In this document: positions 1-5,418 of the stretch, one piece after another
Position numbering within the stretch: position 1 is the first letter of the stretch
Layout of the letters: each line of letters begins with the position of its first letter
NCBI GenBank assembly: GCA_026389675.1
Contig: JAPLHJ010000265.1
Span: 1-6,059 of the forward strand
Length of the DNA: 6,059 nt
Source of the DNA: Chloroflexota bacterium
GTDB lineage: Bacteria; Chloroflexota; Dehalococcoidia; GIF9; UBA5629
Direction of reading: 5' to 3'
Made by a program: the position numbers and the translations under genes
The notes under the pieces: model-generated
Told to the model about the DNA's origin: nothing
Databases searched by the model: none
Seen by the model: only the letters and a program-made list of their open reading frames with translations

Positions 1-269
1 AAAATGCGCGCCCCGATGCTTTTACTGGCCAGGCTGCCCTCAGCAGTGGGATCTTCCTCACCCAGCAAACGGGTAAACCCTCCCAGTGGTATGGCATTTA
101 TCGAGTAAATGGTCTCGCCACGCTTGATGCCCCAAATTTTTGGTGGAAACCCGATACCGAATTCCTCAACCTTGACTTTTGAAAGCTTGGCTGCTGCCAG
201 GTGCCCGAACTCGTGCGTGAGAACCAGCAGAACGAGTAAAGCGATAAAAACCACTATCGTCAATAGCAT
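1..269 (-). CDS. rseP: RIP (site-2) metalloprotease RseP, N-terminal part, truncated by window edge
   Basis: Membrane zinc protease of the M50 family, which cuts substrates such as anti-sigma factors inside the membrane. Only the first 89 codons lie in the window. Residues 2-17 are a hydrophobic first membrane segment that runs directly into the zinc site HEFGH (H19, E20, H23), with E20 the expected catalytic base. It is followed by FGIGFPPKIWG and by INAIPLGGFTRLLGEED, the usual sequence after the active site in RseP/MmpA proteins. The second family motif (NxxPxxxLDGG) and any PDZ domain would lie beyond position 1. The ATG shares one base with the dxr stop (TAATG), and a purine-rich AAGGAAGG inside the end of dxr can serve as ribosome binding site, so translation is probably coupled to dxr. 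The dxr-rseP order is common in bacteria. Substrate is unknown. Confidence 0.93.
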   Translation of the reverse strand, partial: MLLTIVVFIALLVLLVLTHEFGHLAAAKLSKVKVEEFGIGFPPKIWGIKRGETIYSINAIPLGGFTRLLGEEDPTAEGSLASKSIGARI

Positions 270-1402
270 TAAATTTCCTTCCTTGCTGCTTTGAGGGCCG
301 TATCACGAGCCCATGTGTCAGATGAAACGATTTCATCCAGTGTGGGATCTATAACCGGTTCGTGAATGCTCAATGTCTTTTCTATAATTGTAGCAATTTC
401 CGTGAACCGGATACTATTTTTTAGAAATAGATCAACCGCTACTTCGTCGGCCGCGCATAATACGGCCGGGTATGTGCCGCCTTTCCTGCCTGATTCCAAT
501 GCCAGCTTTAAACACGGGTAATCACCGTAAACAACCGGTTCAAAAGTCAGCGTATGTGACTTGCTAAAATCCATTTTACTGATACTGCCGTTGCCGACTC
601 TTTGCGGGTAAAAGAGGGCGTATTGTATCGGCAAATGCATGTCCGGGAAACTCAATTGAGCTTTTACCGAGCCGTCCTGGAACTCTACCATGGAATGTAC
701 AATGCTCTGGCGATGGATGAGGATTTCAATCTTTTCGTAAGGGATATTGAATAACCAGCGCGCCTCTATAACTTCAAGGCCCTTGTTAAAGAGGGTGGCT
801 GAATCAATTGTTACTTTCCGTCCCATTTTCCAGGTCGGGTGTTTAAGCGCATCTGAAGCTGTAACCTTTGCCAACCTGTGCGGAGGCCAGCCGATAAAAG
901 GCCCTCCCGATGCTGTGAGCAGTATCCTTGCTATGGGTGTATCCTCGCCCTGCAGGCATTGCCAGATGGCACAGTGCTCGCTGTCAATGGGCAATATCGT
1001 TGCATTATGCTGAGCCGACAGGGTTACCAGCAGTTCGCCGGCCATGACCAGTATTTCCTTGTTCGCAATAACTACGGTTTTGCCGGCTTTAAGTGCAGAA
1101 ATCGCCGGTTTAAGGCCGGCTTTGCCGGTAGTTGCCACAACAACGGTATCGATATCCGGGTGGACGGCTATCTCTTCCATCGTCGCCTGTATTATATGGT
1201 CCGATAAAGTGATATTTGCATCTGAATGGACAAGGCGGGGAGAAAACTCCCTGACCTGCTGTTGAAAAATGATTGTATTATGACCGCACGCAAGTCCAAC
1301 CACCTCGAATTCATCCCCGAACTTGCGTACAATATCCAGCGTCTGTTGACCTATTGACCCGGTTGAACCTAATATAGCCAGTTTTTTTATTTTGTATACC
1401 AT
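269..1402 (-). CDS. dxr: 1-deoxy-D-xylulose 5-phosphate reductoisomerase (DXP reductoisomerase)
   Basis: Converts DXP to 2-C-methyl-D-erythritol 4-phosphate with NADPH and a divalent metal, the committed step of the MEP isoprenoid pathway, in the cytosol. The 377 residues are close to full family length. Visible are the NADPH loop GSTGSIG (12-18), IANKEILVMAG (112-122), the metal-ligand segment PIDSEHCAIWQ (D140, E142), LLTASGGPF (161-169) and HPTWKMGRKVTIDSAT (188-203), followed by NKGLEVIEARWLF with the third metal ligand E210. The C-terminal helical domain is intact. C144 stands where many family members have Asn or Ser (SEHNAIFQ-type). The ATG gives the expected N-terminus (MVYKIKKLAILGSTG), but no convincing Shine-Dalgarno precedes it. 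It overlaps rseP by one base downstream. It is separated from cdsA, its usual neighbour, by about 3.2 kb. Confidence 0.97.
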   Translation of the reverse strand: MVYKIKKLAILGSTGSIGQQTLDIVRKFGDEFEVVGLACGHNTIIFQQQVREFSPRLVHSDANITLSDHIIQATMEEIAVHPDIDTVVVATTGKAGLKPAISALKAGKTVVIANKEILVMAGELLVTLSAQHNATILPIDSEHCAIWQCLQGEDTPIARILLTASGGPFIGWPPHRLAKVTASDALKHPTWKMGRKVTIDSATLFNKGLEVIEARWLFNIPYEKIEILIHRQSIVHSMVEFQDGSVKAQLSFPDMHLPIQYALFYPQRVGNGSISKMDFSKSHTLTFEPVVYGDYPCLKLALESGRKGGTYPAVLCAADEVAVDLFLKNSIRFTEIATIIEKTLSIHEPVIDPTLDEIVSSDTWARDTALKAARKEI

Positions 1403-1425
1403 ACTAATTTATCAGAGGCTTCATT

Positions 1426-1453
1426 ATTCTAACGCGGAAGCCCTAAGCATTAA
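1426..1453 (-). promoter_or_regulatory. Possible dxr promoter and leader hairpin
   Basis: On the minus strand, TAGAAT (1426-1431) resembles a -10 box, 16 nt from a poor -35 candidate TTAATG (1448-1453). A small inverted repeat, GGCTTC (1417-1422) against GAAGCC (1437-1442), with an extra G:U pair in the minus-strand RNA, overlaps the -10 box and ends about 14 nt before the dxr ATG. A separate dxr promoter would make sense because a stem-loop precedes this spot. The -35 match is weak, so this is tentative. Confidence 0.25.
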
Positions 1454-1460
1454 ATACCCG

Positions 1461-1516
1461 ATATAATAATCAACCCCAGCATCAACTGCCAAAAACAAAT
1501 ATGACGCCGGGGTTGA
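1461..1516 (-). terminator. Stem-loop after the zinc-finger membrane protein gene, probable terminator or attenuator
   Basis: Positions 1470-1484 and 1502-1516 form a 15-bp stem around a 17-nt loop. In the minus-strand RNA all 15 pairs are formed, two of them G:U. In the plus-strand RNA the same two positions are A:C mismatches. The structure therefore favours the minus-strand transcript, the direction of the gene ending at 1549 and of dxr. The bases after it (1461-1469) are A/T only (TTATTATAT), not a clean U-run, so termination may be partial. Confidence 0.5.
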
Positions 1517-1548
1517 GATAGCGCTAATTGTAATGGTTGGCGCCGCTC

Positions 1549-1971
1549 TTACTGCTGCAAGACTCCAGGAAGTGAAACAACTAAGAAACCTGCCAGCACC
1601 AGGACAAGGAAAATTACCGCTAAAATAATATATATGACTGATATAACGATGCCCCAGATCAGCATTGACCTTGCTTTCTTGGGGTCTTTGCCCTTGTTGA
1701 CAGCCCAGGCAATAATGCCGCCTATCCAGTTCCATCCGCCGAATAGCAAAGGCAGGATAACCAGCAACCACCATGCCCCGCTGACCGATTGTACTACAGG
1801 GGCTGAAGGGGCAACTTTAACATCGTCTGCATGCACAAATAGCTTGTTGGCACAGGTCGGGCAATACACTTTATCATGGAGTTCCGTCCGGCAGGCGATA
1901 CAGACCATCTTGCCACAGCTTACACACGCCCCAACTGCGTCTTTTCCCGGGTGAAACGAACAATCAGCCAT
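1549..1971 (-). CDS. Small membrane protein with N-terminal B-box-like zinc finger
   Basis: A 140-aa protein. Residues 4-40 hold a dense ligand array: C4, H7, C16, C19, C24, C27, H32, C37, C40, spaced C-x2-H-x8-C-x2-C-x4-C-x2-C-x4-H-x4-C-x2-C. This resembles B-box or double zinc-ribbon modules and could bind two zinc ions. A short linker (about 45-66) is followed by two hydrophobic segments, about 67-91 and 104-133, joined by a basic loop (NKGKDPKKAR, 92-101). That suggests both the finger and the C-terminus are cut off from each other by a two-pass membrane hairpin, with the charged loop inside by the positive-inside rule or the finger inside if the hairpin is tight; topology is unsettled. 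The start is well supported by AGGAGG repeats (1977-1985) 5-8 nt upstream. It lies between dxr and the divergent plus-strand genes. Similar finger-plus-membrane proteins occur in many bacteria, but the function is not known to me. Confidence 0.85.
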   Translation of the reverse strand: MADCSFHPGKDAVGACVSCGKMVCIACRTELHDKVYCPTCANKLFVHADDVKVAPSAPVVQSVSGAWWLLVILPLLFGGWNWIGGIIAWAVNKGKDPKKARSMLIWGIVISVIYIILAVIFLVLVLAGFLVVSLPGVLQQ

Positions 1972-2010
1972 GAAACCCTCCTCCTACGTTAATTAATCAG
2001 ACTCACTGAT

Positions 2011-2039
2011 ATTATAGACATAGCGATTACCTATTGCAA
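2011..2039 (-). promoter_or_regulatory. Sigma70-type promoter of the zinc-finger membrane protein
   Basis: On the minus strand, TTGCAA (2034-2039, four of six bases of the -35 consensus) is followed after exactly 17 nt by a perfect TATAAT (2011-2016). Transcription would begin near 2004, about 33 nt before the ATG at 1971, leaving room for the strong AGGAGG site. Spacing, orientation and distance all fit. Confidence 0.6.
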
Positions 2040-2040
2040 T

Positions 2041-2068
2041 TATAATTTGCACTATACCCGTGTATAAT
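2041..2068 (+). promoter_or_regulatory. Candidate plus-strand -10 boxes for the Cys-rich small protein
   Basis: Two perfect TATAAT hexamers lie on the plus strand, at 2041-2046 and 2063-2068. The first has TAGACA (2015-2020, five of six of the -35 consensus) upstream, but with a long 20-nt spacer. The second has no good -35. At least one probably drives the gene starting at 2134. The region overlaps the divergent promoter, so the two directions may interfere or share a regulator. TATAC-CCGT-GTATA (2053-2066) is a short inverted repeat over the second box. Confidence 0.4.
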
Positions 2069-2086
2069 ATTGGAGGAATTACAGGG

Positions 2087-2155
2087 ATGGACGTTGGCAA
2101 CAGTCAAGTATTAATTAAACAGGAGGAAGGATTGTGCCAAAGCAGAAAATTTTAA
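2087..2155 (+). other. Possible 22-codon upstream ORF (leader peptide candidate)
   Basis: An ATG at 2087 opens 22 codons (MDVGNSQVLIKQEEGLCQSR, then KF) and a TAA at 2153-2155. GGAGG (2072-2076) lies 10 nt upstream. It overlaps the GTG start of the next gene (2134) in another reading frame and stops 22 nt inside it. It could couple or limit translation of the 84-aa protein. If transcription starts from the TATAAT at 2063, the GGAGG would sit at the very 5' end and work poorly. An ORF this short can easily arise by chance. Confidence 0.18.
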
Positions 2156-2388
2156 ATTGCCCGATGAAATTCAACAGCAAGACGCTCGAAGCAGATGGGT
2201 TTGTTAAGAAGGAAACCTGTATTTGCGACGAGGAAGGCTGCTCATGGTGGAGGCCGAGCACCAACCTTTGTGCCGTGGCTAACCTGATTGAGGTTATGAA
2301 CAAGATGGAGCTTACGGCAGGCATGCAGCTTAAAACGCTGCTGCCGGATTTTCAATCCAGGACCACCGTAGTTGATATAGAAAGATAA
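2134..2388 (+). CDS. Small cysteine-rich protein of unknown function, possible metal or Fe-S binder
   Basis: An 84-aa protein starting with GTG, supported by a perfect AGGAGG (2121-2126) 7 nt upstream; the next in-frame ATG is codon 11 and would remove C9. Five cysteines are present: C9 in NCPMKF, then C29, C31, C36 and C46, in the arrangement CICDEEGCSWWRPSTNLCAVANL. The CP(L/M)KF opening, the C-x4-CxWW block and a following CA(V/I)A helix recall short uncharacterised proteins I associate with anaerobic bacteria and Chloroflexi. The cysteines could hold zinc or an iron-sulfur cluster. Residues 44-70 look helical, and the acidic C-terminus has no membrane segment. It is the first of three plus-strand genes, but a 112-nt spacer with its own TATAAT separates it from the crotonase, so co-transcription is uncertain. 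I cannot assign a function. Confidence 0.8.
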   Translation: MPKQKILNCPMKFNSKTLEADGFVKKETCICDEEGCSWWRPSTNLCAVANLIEVMNKMELTAGMQLKTLLPDFQSRTTVVDIER

Positions 2389-2413
2389 GCAAATCGCGTT
2401 AACATATCCGCGG

Positions 2414-2468
2414 CTCAAATACAACCCTGTGGCTATGATGGGAAAGATTTAGGTATTTGAGTTATAAT
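2414..2468 (+). promoter_or_regulatory. Inverted repeat abutting a TATAAT box before the crotonase
   Basis: CTCAAATAC (2414-2422) and GTATTTGAG (2453-2461) are perfect 9-bp inverted copies 30 nt apart. The right copy ends 1 nt before TATAAT (2463-2468), which lies 32 nt before the crotonase ATG. No good -35 is visible, so the promoter may need an activator, and the repeat could be its binding site or an RNA hairpin after the upstream gene. No U-run follows the repeat, which argues against a terminator. The crotonase ribosome binding site AAGGAGGT (2490-2497) follows. Confidence 0.38.
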
Positions 2469-2500
2469 GTAGCGCGAAATTAAACACTCAAGGAGGTACC

Positions 2501-3277
2501 ATGGCTTACGATACACTGATACTGGAAAAGGAAGGTGCGGTAGGTATTATTACCTTAAACCGTCCGCCAGTGAACCCATTTAATTACGCGGCAATCGACA
2601 ATCTTGGCAAAGCTTTTACCGAACTCGAGAATGACAAGACAATTAGATCCATTATAATCACGGGCGGGGGCGAAAAAGCTTTTTCCGCAGGCTTTGATAT
2701 CGCCAGTTTCGCCGACCCCATGAATGTGTGGATGCCGAGGTATGGCCATATTGTATATAACAAGATCGAAAGGTCTGCCAAACCGGTTGTCGCTGCGATC
2801 AATGGGTTTGCGCTGGGTGGCGGATTTGAACTGGCCCTGGCCTGCCATTTCCGCGTAATGGTTGATACCGAAAAAGCTACTTTAGGTCTGCCTGAAATCA
2901 ACCTCGGCATCATACCCGGCTGGGGTGGTACACAGAGGCTGCCCAGGTTAGTAGGGCGCACCAGGGCTCTGGAAATCGCGCTCATGGGCAGGAAGATAAA
3001 TGCTAAAGAAGCTTATGATTGGGGCTTGATCAACAAGGTTTCGAAAACGGGAGAAACGCTGAAAGATGCCAAGGAATACGCCGTGGCGCTGAGCAAACGT
3101 GCGCCGCTGGCCCTTAAAGCTATCTTGAACGCCGTTGTTCTTGGACTGGATACGAATATGGCTGCCGGTGTCGAGATCGAGCTTGCCGGTTCTCAGATGG
3201 TTGGCACATCCAAGGATGCCATGGAAGGAATGACCGCTTTCATGGAAAAACGTGAAGCAAAATTCATCGGCGAATAA
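2501..3277 (+). CDS. Enoyl-CoA hydratase/isomerase family protein (crotonase)
   Basis: A 258-aa single-domain crotonase, normal family length, predicted to add water across a 2-enoyl-CoA in the cytosol. The oxyanion-hole segments are AFSAGFD (60-66) and GFALGGGFELA (102-112). Both glutamates typical of true hydratases are present: E110 (GGGFE) and E132 (GLPEINLG), corresponding by motif to E144 and E164 of rat mitochondrial hydratase. PGWGGTQRLPRLVG (139-152) follows, and the C-terminus EGMTAFMEKREAKF (242-255) is the usual trimer-interface end. The start is fixed by AAGGAGGT 3 nt upstream. It is followed after 23 nt by a 3-hydroxyacyl-CoA dehydrogenase, so the pair likely performs consecutive beta-oxidation steps, or the reverse direction in an acyl-CoA-forming pathway. 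Exact substrate (crotonyl-CoA or other) cannot be read from sequence. No thiolase or acyl-CoA dehydrogenase is nearby. Confidence 0.92.
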   Translation: MAYDTLILEKEGAVGIITLNRPPVNPFNYAAIDNLGKAFTELENDKTIRSIIITGGGEKAFSAGFDIASFADPMNVWMPRYGHIVYNKIERSAKPVVAAINGFALGGGFELALACHFRVMVDTEKATLGLPEINLGIIPGWGGTQRLPRLVGRTRALEIALMGRKINAKEAYDWGLINKVSKTGETLKDAKEYAVALSKRAPLALKAILNAVVLGLDTNMAAGVEIELAGSQMVGTSKDAMEGMTAFMEKREAKFIGE

Positions 3278-3300
3278 AATAATAACAGGAGATTTAAGCA

Positions 3301-4473
3301 ATGAAAGTTCAAGACATTAAGACAATTGCCATCGTCGGATCCGGCGATATGGGACATGGCATCGGCGAAATAGCCGCCCTGGCTGGCTATAAGGTCAACC
3401 TGTATGACATCAAGCAGGAATTCATTGATAGGGCCATGGGCAAAGTAAGAGACAGTTTCGCTAAACAGGTTGGCAAACAGAAAATGACCCAGGAGGCCAT
3501 GGATAAGGCCATGGGCAATATGGTTGGCTATATCGATCTTAAAGCGGCCATGAAAGATATCGATTTCATGGTTGAAGCCGTTCCGGAGATCCTGGATCTT
3601 AAACTCAAGATATTTAAAGAATGCGACGAGTATGCGCCCAAACACGCTATCCTGGCTTCCAATACTTCCAATATGAGCATAACCAAGATAGCTTCGGCCA
3701 CCAAGAGGCCCGATAAGGTCGTCGGCCTGCATTTCTTTAACCCGGTTGCCATGATGCTGCTGATAGAGGTTATCCACGGTGATAAAACCTCTGATGAAAC
3801 TATGAATGTCACCTTTGACCTGGTGAAGGGATGGAAGAACTTCAGGGGTGCCATGGTTCCGATCAGGGTTGAGAAGGATACCCCTGGATTCATCTATAAC
3901 AGGCTGGGCGCCCCTGCCGGTTTGTACCTGGCAGACGCGCTTGAAAAAGGTGTGTTAAATCCTGAGGCGGCCGATGCCAAGGTGAAGTCTATCGGCGCCC
4001 CGATGGGCCCTTACGAAACCATGGATTTTGCCGGGCTGGATGTTTACCTGCACAGCATGAAGTACTTTGCTGAGGTGCTATCGCCGGAATTTAAACCGGT
4101 CAGCTGGCTTGAAAAGAAGAATGCCGAGAAGAATCTGGGAAAGAAAACCGGCAAAGGCATTTATGAGTGGCCGGGAGGCGCCAGGCCGACCATTGACCTG
4201 GCCAAAGCAGATCCAAAGTTCGACCCGATGGATATCATGTGCCTGCAGGTAAATGAAGGCACGAAGTTACTTGAAGCTGGCGTTGCCAAGAGCGCGGCAG
4301 AAATTGATACGGCCATGATAAATGGCGGCGGCGGCATATTTGGCCCGTTCGCCCTCTGCAAAGGCATGGGCTGGGATAAAGTTGCCCAGAGATGTGAAGA
4401 GATCTCCAAGAGGACCGGCATCAAGTGGTTCATGCCGACCGAGACTCTCAAGAAAGGCAATATCAGCCTGTAG
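3301..4473 (+). CDS. 3-hydroxyacyl-CoA dehydrogenase, 390-aa archaeal-fusion-like form
   Basis: Oxidises a 3-hydroxyacyl-CoA to the 3-oxoacyl-CoA with NAD+, or the reverse. The Rossmann domain shows IVGSGDMGHGIGEIAA (11-26) and an acidic residue, D36, closing the second strand (VNLYD), as expected for NAD. Catalytic residues by motif are S123 (ASNTSNMS), H144 (GLHFFNPV), E156 (LIEVIHG) and N200 (PGFIYNRL). A first C-terminal domain carries GPYETMDFAGLDVY (236-249) and a GKKTGKGIYEW segment (280-290). A second, shorter copy follows (about 310-375), with GGGGIFGPFALCKGMGWDK. The protein is about 100 residues longer than the common ~285-aa bacterial enzyme, and matches the dehydrogenase half of archaeal dehydrogenase-crotonase fusions, ending in FMPTETLKKGNI where the fused crotonase would begin. 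AGGAG (3287-3291) lies 9 nt before the ATG. It is probably co-transcribed with the crotonase. Confidence 0.92.
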   Translation: MKVQDIKTIAIVGSGDMGHGIGEIAALAGYKVNLYDIKQEFIDRAMGKVRDSFAKQVGKQKMTQEAMDKAMGNMVGYIDLKAAMKDIDFMVEAVPEILDLKLKIFKECDEYAPKHAILASNTSNMSITKIASATKRPDKVVGLHFFNPVAMMLLIEVIHGDKTSDETMNVTFDLVKGWKNFRGAMVPIRVEKDTPGFIYNRLGAPAGLYLADALEKGVLNPEAADAKVKSIGAPMGPYETMDFAGLDVYLHSMKYFAEVLSPEFKPVSWLEKKNAEKNLGKKTGKGIYEWPGGARPTIDLAKADPKFDPMDIMCLQVNEGTKLLEAGVAKSAAEIDTAMINGGGGIFGPFALCKGMGWDKVAQRCEEISKRTGIKWFMPTETLKKGNISL

Positions 4474-4500
4474 TTTCTGATAATAGCTGATAAATCTGTC

Positions 4501-4575
4501 ACTGGCTGCCCCGGATAATTAGATTTAGCTGAAAAACGTTCAGCGCAAATTGAAGCCGCGGGCAGCCAGTTTTTT
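4501..4575 (+). terminator. Nested stem-loop and T-run ending the acyl-CoA operon
   Basis: ACTGGCTGCCC (4501-4511) pairs perfectly with GGGCAGCCAGT (4560-4570), and T4570-T4575 form a run of six T on the plus strand, a good intrinsic terminator for the dehydrogenase gene. The 48-nt loop itself contains a second perfect hairpin, GCTGAA (4528-4533) with TTCAGC (4539-4544). On the minus strand the same stem lacks a U-run after it (it is preceded by A's), so it is weaker as a terminator for cdsA, though cdsA ends just beside it. Confidence 0.75.
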
Positions 4576-4576
4576 A

Positions 4577-5407
4577 TTACTGAAGATGCTGGAGAATAAA
4601 TATCAGGTAATATGCTATTGGAGCTACGAGCAGGTGGCTGTCGATTCGATCCAGTATCCCGCCATGCCCGGGTAAAACGTTTCCGGAATCTTTGGTCCTC
4701 ATATTTCTCTTCAGCAAGGATTCAACTAAATCGCCAAGTTGTGCAAATACAGCGATAATTACGCCGATCAAGATCATCTGCCAGTAATTAATCGGCAAAT
4801 TGAATAACAGGCTAACTATAACTGCGACTATAATCGATGCGATTAATCCGCCTATACTGCCCTCGATAGTTTTCCCCGCGCTTATTGAGGAAGCGAGCGG
4901 GTGTTTTCCCAGGGTGCTGCCAACCGCGTAAGCAAAAACGTCACATAGGGCAGTACAGGACAGTACCAGGAATAGCCAGCCCAGGCCACTCTCCATCGCC
5001 CGTATATAAATATAAAACGATAATAACCAGCCTGTGTAAAGCACCCCTAAAACTGTCCAACCCCAGTTGATAAAGGCATGCTCCCTGTATTGTTTAACTA
5101 ACAGCCAGAGCAGAGGAATAACTGTAATCGCTGTAACCAGTAACGTCAATGTGAACCAGGAAGAGGCCCGGGCAAAATCTATCGAATGTATTTGTACAAA
5201 AGCGTTAAGAGGCAAAAGCACGGAGAAAAGAATGCCTAAACATGTAAGAGGCCGTATATTCTCGTTTTTAACGATCTTGTAGAATTCGTACGAAGCCAGG
5301 GCAGCAACCACGCAAACCGCACCTGTAACCCAGGGGTCGCCGAACCACATGAGCATAACTGCAAATATGGCGATCAGCAGACCGGTTATTATTCTCTTAG
5401 CGACCAT
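4577..5407 (-). CDS. cdsA: Phosphatidate cytidylyltransferase (CDP-diacylglycerol synthase)
   Basis: Integral membrane enzyme that makes CDP-diacylglycerol from phosphatidic acid and CTP, the branch point for bacterial phospholipids. The 276 residues are typical. About eight hydrophobic segments span the sequence, roughly 8-22, 25-42, 54-75, 84-105, 115-135, 142-163, 184-202 and 208-228, with a last one at 258-274. The family signature is complete at 230-256: S-L-L-K-R, then T-K-D, then LPGHGGILDRID. Other conserved parts are TALCDVFAYAVG (152-163, with D156) and SAGKTIEGSIGG (176-187), and D226 in QLGDLVES. The ATG lies 11 nt after the frr stop, with a moderate GGTGG/GGCAGG signal upstream, so it is probably in one operon with pyrH and frr. 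uppS, often located between frr and cdsA, is missing here. The gene ends against the convergent terminator. Confidence 0.96.
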   Translation of the reverse strand: MVAKRIITGLLIAIFAVMLMWFGDPWVTGAVCVVAALASYEFYKIVKNENIRPLTCLGILFSVLLPLNAFVQIHSIDFARASSWFTLTLLVTAITVIPLLWLLVKQYREHAFINWGWTVLGVLYTGWLLSFYIYIRAMESGLGWLFLVLSCTALCDVFAYAVGSTLGKHPLASSISAGKTIEGSIGGLIASIIVAVIVSLLFNLPINYWQMILIGVIIAVFAQLGDLVESLLKRNMRTKDSGNVLPGHGGILDRIDSHLLVAPIAYYLIFILQHLQ

Positions 5408-5418
5408 CCTGCCACCGG

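Noticed and set aside
1076..1145. Repeated GCCGGCTTT-like units on the plus strand within dxr
   Set aside because: They are explained by the conserved coding segment TTGKAGLKPAISALKAGKT, which repeats the Lys-Ala-Gly codons.
1424..1774. A 116-codon minus-strand reading frame overlapping the zinc-finger gene
   Set aside because: It has no ribosome binding site, shares most of its length with the well-supported gene at 1549-1971 in another frame, and its translation shows no domain; its tail runs through the stem-loop at 1470-1516.
2036..2050. Imperfect palindrome GCAATTATAATTTGC in the divergent promoter region
   Set aside because: It needs a one-base bulge and is mostly A/T, so it is not convincing as an operator, although it overlaps the -35 of the minus-strand promoter.
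3193..3777. A 194-codon minus-strand reading frame opposite the crotonase and dehydrogenase
   Set aside because: It lies antisense to two genes with intact catalytic motifs and has no start signal; it is a shadow of their codon pattern.
4477..4493. Two CTGATAA copies 10 bp apart after the dehydrogenase stop
   Set aside because: Too short to mean anything in an AT-rich spacer and with no further copies nearby.
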